Source: Mermis nigrescens (Eukaryota > Nematoda > Enoplea > Mermithida > Mermithidae). From it: a stretch of 64,000 nt of DNA. Position numbers and translations under genes: made by a program. Below are positions 60,401 to 64,000 of the stretch, piece after piece (the stretch's first letter is position 1; each line of letters starts with the position of its first letter). The DNA lies in NCBI GenBank assembly GCA_036768485.1, contig JAVLUZ010000755.1:124001-188000 (forward strand), given 5' to 3'. A model generated the notes under the pieces. It was not told the origin of the DNA. It was given only the letters and a program-made list of their open reading frames with translations, and made no database searches.

Positions 60401-63400
60401 GTACTTATTTTCTGTCCTTCTTACAGAGATGTAACGGCTCAAAATCTCGGGTGGGGTCCTCGGCCATTTCCAGTGGGGGGAGGGGTATACCACCTTCAAC
60501 TTTTGGCCGGAAACACCTGAAAATGGCCCAAAAACGCTAATTTTTTCAAAATCGGGATGTCAAAAGTTTTATGGCCTTGGTGGGATGGGTTATTCAATTC
60601 TTGGTGGGGTCTTCCATCCCCCTGTAAGATGTCCGCCTTCAAAGATGCTTGCAAGATTGCTCCAAATCGTGCAAAGCCGAACTTCACAAATGTAACAAAT
60701 TGTGCTGGCAAAAGTGCGGCGATTGCTACGAAAAAGTTGACAAAATCTTGCCCTGCGGTCATTCGAATAAAGCTCGGTGTTATGTGCCGATTAAAGATGT
60801 CCGGTGCGAACACGAGTGCGAATACGAGCTGCCTTGTGGACACAGATGTCAGAAACTTTGTGATCCAGAGCATCATACTCTGCGTTGTGAAATTGACGTA
60901 GAATGCGATTTGCCTTGCGGGCATACTGTACGTTATGCAAATTTATTAATTAATTCGCTAATTAATTACAAAAATTAATCAATTGTGTCAATTAATTAAC
61001 TAATCGTAAAGGGACGGTGCCGTAATTTTCCCCTCAAGTAGTCGAAAATAGTTTCTAAGATCCATTGTTCGCATACGGATTTCCTTTTTTAACCTTTTTC
61101 GAGTAACTTTTATTCAGAATCATTTTTTGTGCGGGATTTTTCCGGCTAAAAATTTTGGAATTATCGAGAATTTGGTTTCAAGATATCTACATCTCATTGG
61201 ATTGTGTAAAAGTCCGGCTCAAAGCACCGGAAAATTTTAAGTAATTAGACTAATGAACTGCTCGAGATGACGAAAACTACTGTTTTTCTGTATATTCATG
61301 CACTTGGAAGAGCAATGAAAAGTCTATTAAATACTAAGGCTCAAGGCGTCAAATTTTTTTTTACAATTTTGAGTAGAAACAATTGCGTCGGAGTTATATA
61401 ATATTATGCTGTTGCTTAGGAAATCTTTTCAACAGTCATATAATCTTGGTGACTCTTAAAAAACTATTTCTGGCTCAAAGATGTGAATTCCTCTCTTTAC
61501 ATGGGTCTTTTTTGTCATTGTTGCCCAAAAATCGAAGGTTACCGTGGTCGACTACATACCTCCTCCCAAAATTTTAAGCCGATAAAATGCGTACATTGTA
61601 TTATGTACGTGGGCATGGTCTTGGACGGTTTGAATGGAGGGTGTTTCATCCTTCCGCAGAAAAGTTTTCAACCCCCCCCCGACAATTTTTCCTCTCCCTT
61701 AGGAATTCGCGAATTTTTTTAATTTTTATTATGTTTTAATGTTGTAGAAGGATAAAGAATCGTAAGAAATACCGAAAAATTACGTTTTCGACGCATATTC
61801 AAAATTTTTTTACAATATCTCGGGGAAAGGGAATTTAGAAAATTTTTTGGTTCGACCTCCCTAATTCTCATTCTGTGCACGTCTGATATTACGTAAGTCT
61901 TATTAAACATTTATGTCAATGATTAATTATTAATTAATTTATTATTGCTTCGATTAAATTTTGAATTTTCGATGGTCTTAGACTCGCGTCAAGTGCTTCG
62001 ATTCGAAATTAAATCGAGAAGCAATCAAATGTAATGTTGAAGTGAAAAAAACGCTGCCTGATTGCGGGCACGAAGTCGAATTAGCCTGTTCAGTCGATGC
62101 AAAGTCGGCTAATTGTTCGATTAAATGCAATGCTGTGCTTCAATGTGAACATATTTGCGTTGGCGATTGTCATTCTTGCCGTCAAGGCCGACTGCACAAA
62201 ATGTGTGCTGCAGGTTAGTTTAGCCTTATTTTGCAACCGAGGTTTGCCTAAAAATTTTTTTCCGATTGATCCTGATTAATATTTAGTCTTCACTTAATTA
62301 ATCCATGATCGTAATTAATACATAGTTTTAGTCTTCTTGACTAAATCCAAGATTAAGACTTGTGCCGGCTGCATCAAGTTTGAACTAAGAGCTTAGCTGC
62401 TGAGTTCCCATTCGGCAATTGAGATTTGCGTACAAATGTAGTTTTTGTTTATCCTAATCACGTACAATGTATGTAAGTTTGATTTAATCTAGCTTAGTCT
62501 AGGATTATGTTTGTCGGCCGTATCGATTTGGAACCGCGGGCTGGTTGAACTTTATTCCGTAATCAGAATTAGTGCGAAAATTTTACCGTTTGACATAGTC
62601 TAGGCTTTATTCGATTTAAATCAGGATTAACTGGTTGTACCGAATCAGCGTAAATGATGCATGCTACTCTTACGTAGATTTTTCAAATAGACAGATATGT
62701 TGAGGCTGGCTTGTACTCACGGTTGTAGTCAGCAAAGATTTTTTCCGATGTGCAAAGACTTTCCGATGTGCAAAGACTTCTAGGAACCTTCTTTTTACAT
62801 GTGCAAAGATTTTGAGAAGACAAAAAGTGTAAAGAAGTCTGAAATTCTCTAAAATTTTCGGCGCTTCGCGCCGAAATGAGTAAGTGTTCGTTCTGTATCT
62901 CTTTATAATAACAGAAATTGAATTTAGAAAGTAAAAATATCAAATTTTTCGGCGCTTCCCGCCGTTTTAAGACAATTTTCAGTATTTTTTGTCATCAGAA
63001 ACCCATAAATTGCCTGAAAAGCACTACCAATGGTTGGAAAACACCTTTTTACCACATCGAAAACGCTGCTATACCATATAACAGCGCCCAAAAATTTGCA
63101 TGTAAAAAATCTACAAAGACTTTTGGGGACCATCTTTATACATGTACAAAGGGACCTTGTACAAAAAACACTGCTTGTACTATATTTTTACGGTCACAAT
63201 CGAAAATATATTGATTTTAATTATTCTTGCGCAATTTTCATAAAAATGCGGAGGCTGCTGCTTTTTCTTAAAATTTTTAAGCGCGTTCTTCAAACGTACT
63301 TATGTAAACAAAACATACCGTTATATAAGTCGCATATGTATGTTAACTACTAAGTCGTCCATTCATTGCTTCTTCAGTATATTCAATTCGCTCCATGCGT

Positions 63401-63865
63401 TGGAAGCAAGTTTTTACCTAAAAATGGCTTTGAAAATGATTTGCAGCCCCGCTACAGTAATCTCTCCTCGCATATATGTAGCATACCGAAGTTTCAACTC
63501 GACAGTTTTCTTAGTTTGCCAGTAGTTTAACCCCCCCCCCCTCAATTTTCAGTTAAAGTCTTTTTTAGTTTTCTTGAAATTTTCCGATTTCTGTTTCTGA
63601 AAATCGGATGTTTTCGTATTTGAAAACCAGTTTTAATCGTTTTTTTTTGTCTAAAATTTGGAACGTCGATCAGCGAAAATGCTGGATTACATAACAAACG
63701 TCTCTATTTTTCGCTATTCTTGATTCAGATTGCAAGCGGATCTTGATTTGTGGCCACGAATGCGATAATCCGTGTGCGACGTTTTGTCCGCCTTGTAACA
63801 AAGAATGCTCGATGGAATGTTGTCATAGTAAATGCAACTTGAAACCGGCCAGCGGCTGCGGCCAA
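51334..63865 (+). CDS. ZNFX1: ZNFX1-like NFX1-type zinc-finger helicase, partial, 7 exons
   Basis: Join 51334-51470, 51550-51700, 56257-56451, 57715-57911, 60645-60927, 61982-62213, 63729-63865 (444 codons), all with AG/GT borders and matching phases. Order of features: VKGVQKNMFFVNHNHKE (start of the second RecA fold), IIILCCYAGQMFEMKRLM (motif IV), VTVVDNYQGEESDIVILSL and VRSN (motif V), NRVCVAFSRAKLGLY (motif VI), then a cysteine-rich NFX1-type zinc-finger array with CGH cores. This is the specific domain order of ZNFX1, an SF1B helicase-like protein that acts in RNA surveillance: small-RNA inheritance in germ granules of nematodes, antiviral sensing at mitochondria in vertebrates. Walker A/B exons, the N-terminus and the C-terminus are outside the window. 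Confidence 0.9.
51550..51700 (+). CDS. ZNFX1: ZNFX1-like exon Z2 (motif IV to V)
   Basis: Acceptor ttttatag at 51548-51549, donor TATCAA|GTATGT at 51701. It encodes YLTQQGYKSDQIIILCCYAG, QMFEMKRLMKTMF and VTVVDNYQ. The helicase motif V VDxYQG is split across the intron here. A 3.5-kb transposon begins 10 nt into the following intron. Confidence 0.93.
52330..52600. repeat. Family G repeat, paired fragments
   Basis: Blocks ATACATGTAACGGCTGGAAATC, GGTCCCTCGCCATTTTTAGAAG and, further on, CCCCTGTAACTTGTAT / TCTCGGCCATTTTCAGGGG. These are G-type sequences in both orientations, nested within the 51,711 element. Confidence 0.45.
52640..53126. repeat. Family C fragments
   Basis: Right half of a forward C copy (52,650-52,790, CAAAAATCTTTGTACATGTAC...CAAATACAAAAAAATTGTG) and part of an inverted C copy (52,990-53,126, ACCATATTAAAGTATTCAAAAATTTGCGTGTAC). 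The latter is interrupted by the next C copy at 53,127. Confidence 0.6.
53127..54575 (-). mobile_element. Family C MITE, inverted, split by a pogo-like element
   Basis: Left part 53,127-53,317 (CAGTGTTTTTTTGTATCCGCCAAAG...) and right part 54,289 to about 54,575 (TTTAGAATGGAAAAATGTC...GGCTCGTACAAC). The two halves rejoin exactly at a TA dinucleotide. The right terminus is decayed. The segment is nested inside the 51,711-55,203 element. Confidence 0.75.
53318..54288. mobile_element. Tc1/mariner (pogo/Tigger-like) non-autonomous element
   Basis: 971 bp. Terminal inverted repeats CAGTCGAACTTCGATAATGCG and, at the right end reverse-complemented, CAGTCGAACTTGCTTAATGCG. TA target duplication on both sides (53316-53317 and 54289-54290). 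GATAATGCGTAC-type subterminal repeats occur at both ends. No intact transposase was seen. Innermost layer of the nest. Confidence 0.85.
56257..56451 (+). CDS. ZNFX1: ZNFX1-like exon Z3 (motifs V and VI)
   Basis: Acceptor gtcctatag at 56255-56256, donor TTGAAG|GTAATT at 56452, phase 0 at both ends (65 codons). It encodes GEESDIVILSLVRSNDDGK, NRVCVAFSRAKLGLYCLGNF and LWAHIVANLK. Motif VI with the conserved SRAK is intact, so the helicase fold appears functional. Confidence 0.95.
56452..57714. other. ZNFX1-like intron
   Basis: Contains an F repeat (56,735-56,955) and a G-like fragment (57,205-57,365). The rest is AT-rich, with no exon signal. Confidence 0.6.
56735..56955 (+). repeat. Family F repeat
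   Basis: GACATGCAAGTGAAAGGGTTGG, GGGTCTAGATCCCCAGAATGG, AAAATGGATGAAAATCG, GTTTTTGATGTCATTTTGGCC and the end GCCCCTCCCCAAATCGGTCATACTG. The middle block is shortened. Confidence 0.6.
57715..57911 (+). CDS. ZNFX1: ZNFX1-like exon Z4 (first NFX1 fingers)
   Basis: Acceptor tgcgctttag at 57713-57714, donor ATGAA|GTATAC at 57912. It encodes EGGFLSEALPLQCQLHSKE, RCVPEGGCRQLCNFRLDCGH and ACRKHCHAYDTQHLEMK. The cluster C-x3-C-x5-CGH-x-C-x3-C is the first NFX1-type finger and matches VPEGGCSLPCEFRLGCGHVC of vertebrate ZNFX1. An F repeat starts about 15 nt past the donor. Confidence 0.93.
57928..58215 (+). repeat. Family F repeat beside exon Z4
   Basis: CCATGGAGGGGTTGGGTTCT, AGATCCCCAGAATGGGAAAAT, GCGAAACGGAGGCCAAGAATG, AATAACGTAGTTTTGACGC and the end GGTCATGCTGTGCATCTATG. 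Its left edge is about 16 nt inside the intron. Confidence 0.7.
59858..60265 (-). repeat. Family B repeat, inverted, diverged
   Basis: Same order as the inverted copy at 5,217 (ATAGGGGTGAGGGTGTATTACC, GATTTTGAGCTGACGGAAC, GGCGCTTCTCGTCGGATTAAT, TTTTATAGGCTATTTTGACCAT, CCAACCCTGACTTTGCGCA) but with many changes. No clear flanking duplication. Confidence 0.65.
60415..60630 (+). repeat. Family G repeat beside exon Z5
   Basis: AGATGTAACGGCTCAAAATCTC, GGTGGGGTCCTCGGCCATTTC, ACACCTGAAAATGGCCCAAAAA, TTTTTTCAAAATCGGGATGTC and the end GGGTCTTCCATCCCCCTGTAA. Its right edge supplies the CT-rich tract upstream of the Z5 acceptor. Confidence 0.65.
60645..60927 (+). CDS. ZNFX1: ZNFX1-like exon Z5 (NFX1 fingers)
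   Basis: Acceptor cgccttcaaag at 60643-60644, donor CATACT|GTACGT at 60928. It encodes CLQDCSKSCKAELHKCNKLC, ILPCGHSNKARCYV, CEYELPCGHRCQKLCDPEHH and CDLPCGHT. Several C-x-LPCGH-x-C fingers are present. The single leading base completes the Lys of exon Z4. The start was chosen because only this acceptor gives the needed phase; the AG at 60,628-60,629 does not. Confidence 0.93.
60928..61981. other. ZNFX1-like intron
   Basis: AT-rich, with an E-like fragment (61,590-61,895, GTATTATGTACGTGGGCATGG ... CACGTCTGATATTACG). No exon signal. Confidence 0.55.
61982..62213 (+). CDS. ZNFX1: ZNFX1-like exon Z6 (NFX1 fingers)
   Basis: Acceptor gatggtcttag at 61980-61981, donor GCTGCAG|GTTAGT at 62214. It encodes TRVKCFDSKLNREAIKCNVE, TLPDCGHEVELACS, CNAVLQCEHICVGDCHSCRQ and GRLHKMC. 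It matches ZNFX1 CGTILDCGHPCPGSCHSCFEGRFHERC; the first His of one core is retained while Gly of CGH is Glu (CEH) in the third finger. Confidence 0.93.
62214..63728. other. ZNFX1-like intron
   Basis: AT-rich, containing a complete family C copy (62,719-63,173) and a C-run with E/G-like sequence near 63,530-63,660. No exon signal. Confidence 0.6.
62719..63173 (-). mobile_element. Family C hAT-type MITE, inverted
   Basis: 455 bp, perfect 8-bp target-site duplication CTTGTACT (62711-62718 and 63174-63181). Ends CACGGTTGTAGTCAGC and GTACAAAAAACACTG. Contains a GGCGCTTCGCGCC hairpin at 62,859 and a decayed one at 62,950. Confidence 0.95.
63729..63865 (+). CDS. ZNFX1: ZNFX1-like exon Z7 (NFX1 fingers)
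   Basis: Acceptor cttgattcag at 63727-63728, donor GGCCAA|GTACAT at 63866. It encodes CKRILICGHECDNPCATFCP, PCNKECSMECCHSKC and SGCGQ. It matches ZNFX1 PCKRLLICSHKCQEPCIGECPPCQ almost position by position. Two leading bases complete an Asp codon; phase 0 at the end. The gene continues past the window. Confidence 0.93.
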
Positions 63866-64000
63866 GTACATTAAACAATTATTCAGGGTGTTGCATAATG
63901 ATTAACACTACACTTGCAGTTATAAGGAAGTGGATGCCGGGCGCGTGGCTGTGGGAGATAGGGGTTTTGTATCCCCCTCGGAGTTTTTTGAAATATGAGT
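63866..64000. other. ZNFX1-like intron start (window end)
   Basis: Donor followed by what looks like the start of an F-type repeat (GGGCGCGTGGCTGTGGGAG, TTTTGTATCCCCCTCGGAG). No coding signal. Confidence 0.5.

Larger units (their letters stand above)
57912..60644. other. ZNFX1-like intron
   Basis: F repeat (57,928-58,215), E-like fragment with a GGCGCAACGCGCC hairpin (58,500-58,800), AT-rich unique DNA (58,810-59,850), degraded inverted B (59,858-60,265) and G (60,415-60,630) ending about 15 nt before exon Z5. Confidence 0.6.

Noticed and set aside
60630..60645. Earlier acceptor CCTGTAAG for exon Z5
   Set aside because: It leaves the wrong phase for exon Z4; the acceptor at 60,643-60,644 restores the expected Cys-rich sequence.
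60496..60924. 142-codon minus-strand frame opposite exon Z5
   Set aside because: Shadow of the ZNFX1 exon and the adjacent repeat; no family resemblance and no splice context.
14423..62876. Recurring short palindromes as a possible CRISPR array
   Set aside because: Copies are dispersed within transposon families in both orientations with no regular spacing; the genome is eukaryotic.

Overview
The window reads as a piece of an AT-rich, intron-rich and very repeat-rich invertebrate animal genome. Two multi-exon protein-coding genes are recognisable and both run off the window. The closest family matches are an N-cadherin of the arthropod CadN type and an NFX1-type zinc-finger helicase, ZNFX1. 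This suggests an arthropod or other ecdysozoan, but the species cannot be named from sequence alone. There are no bacterial-style operons, and I recognised no rRNA, tRNA or CRISPR.

Region 1 (about 1-35,540, minus strand): eighteen consecutive exons of a CadN-like cadherin. They are phase-consistent at every junction and encode about 994 residues of extracellular cadherin (EC) repeats. The 5' exons (higher coordinates) and the 3' exons (below position 431: remaining EC repeats, EGF/LamG, membrane and catenin-binding parts) are missing from the window. Introns of 0.4-4.3 kb are filled with short non-autonomous transposons.

Region 2 (about 35,540-51,330): intergenic or unassigned. It holds dense nested repeats, a 100-base run of N (48,601-48,700, a scaffold gap), two weak plus-strand coding candidates (37,933-38,384 and 44,640-44,758) and a compact near-perfect hairpin at 42,011-42,060.

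Region 3 (51,334-63,865, plus strand): seven consecutive exons (444 codons) of a ZNFX1-like gene. They cover the end of the SF1 helicase core (motifs IV, V and VI) and the start of the NFX1-type zinc-finger array. The N-terminal part, the Walker A/B motifs and the C-terminus lie outside the window or in the gap.

Mobile DNA: most intron and intergenic sequence belongs to a handful of repeat families. Many copies have intact terminal inverted repeats and 8-bp target-site duplications, the signature of hAT-superfamily MITEs. Families are labelled A (about 190 bp, GGCGGATCC ends), B (about 420 bp), C (about 445 bp, CAGTGTTTTTTGTA ends), D (about 170 bp, CAGGCACGTA ends), E (about 400 bp), F (about 290 bp), G (about 200 bp) and I (211 bp), plus longer elements of 1.0-3.5 kb. 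A short hairpin, GGCGC-GAA-GCGCC, recurs inside several otherwise different families. Several insertions sit within about 10-20 nt of exon borders, and one locus is a three-level nest inside a ZNFX1 intron. I recognised no transposase gene, so all these elements appear non-autonomous. The two genes show no obvious functional link: one is a neuronal/epithelial adhesion protein, the other an RNA-surveillance/antiviral helicase.
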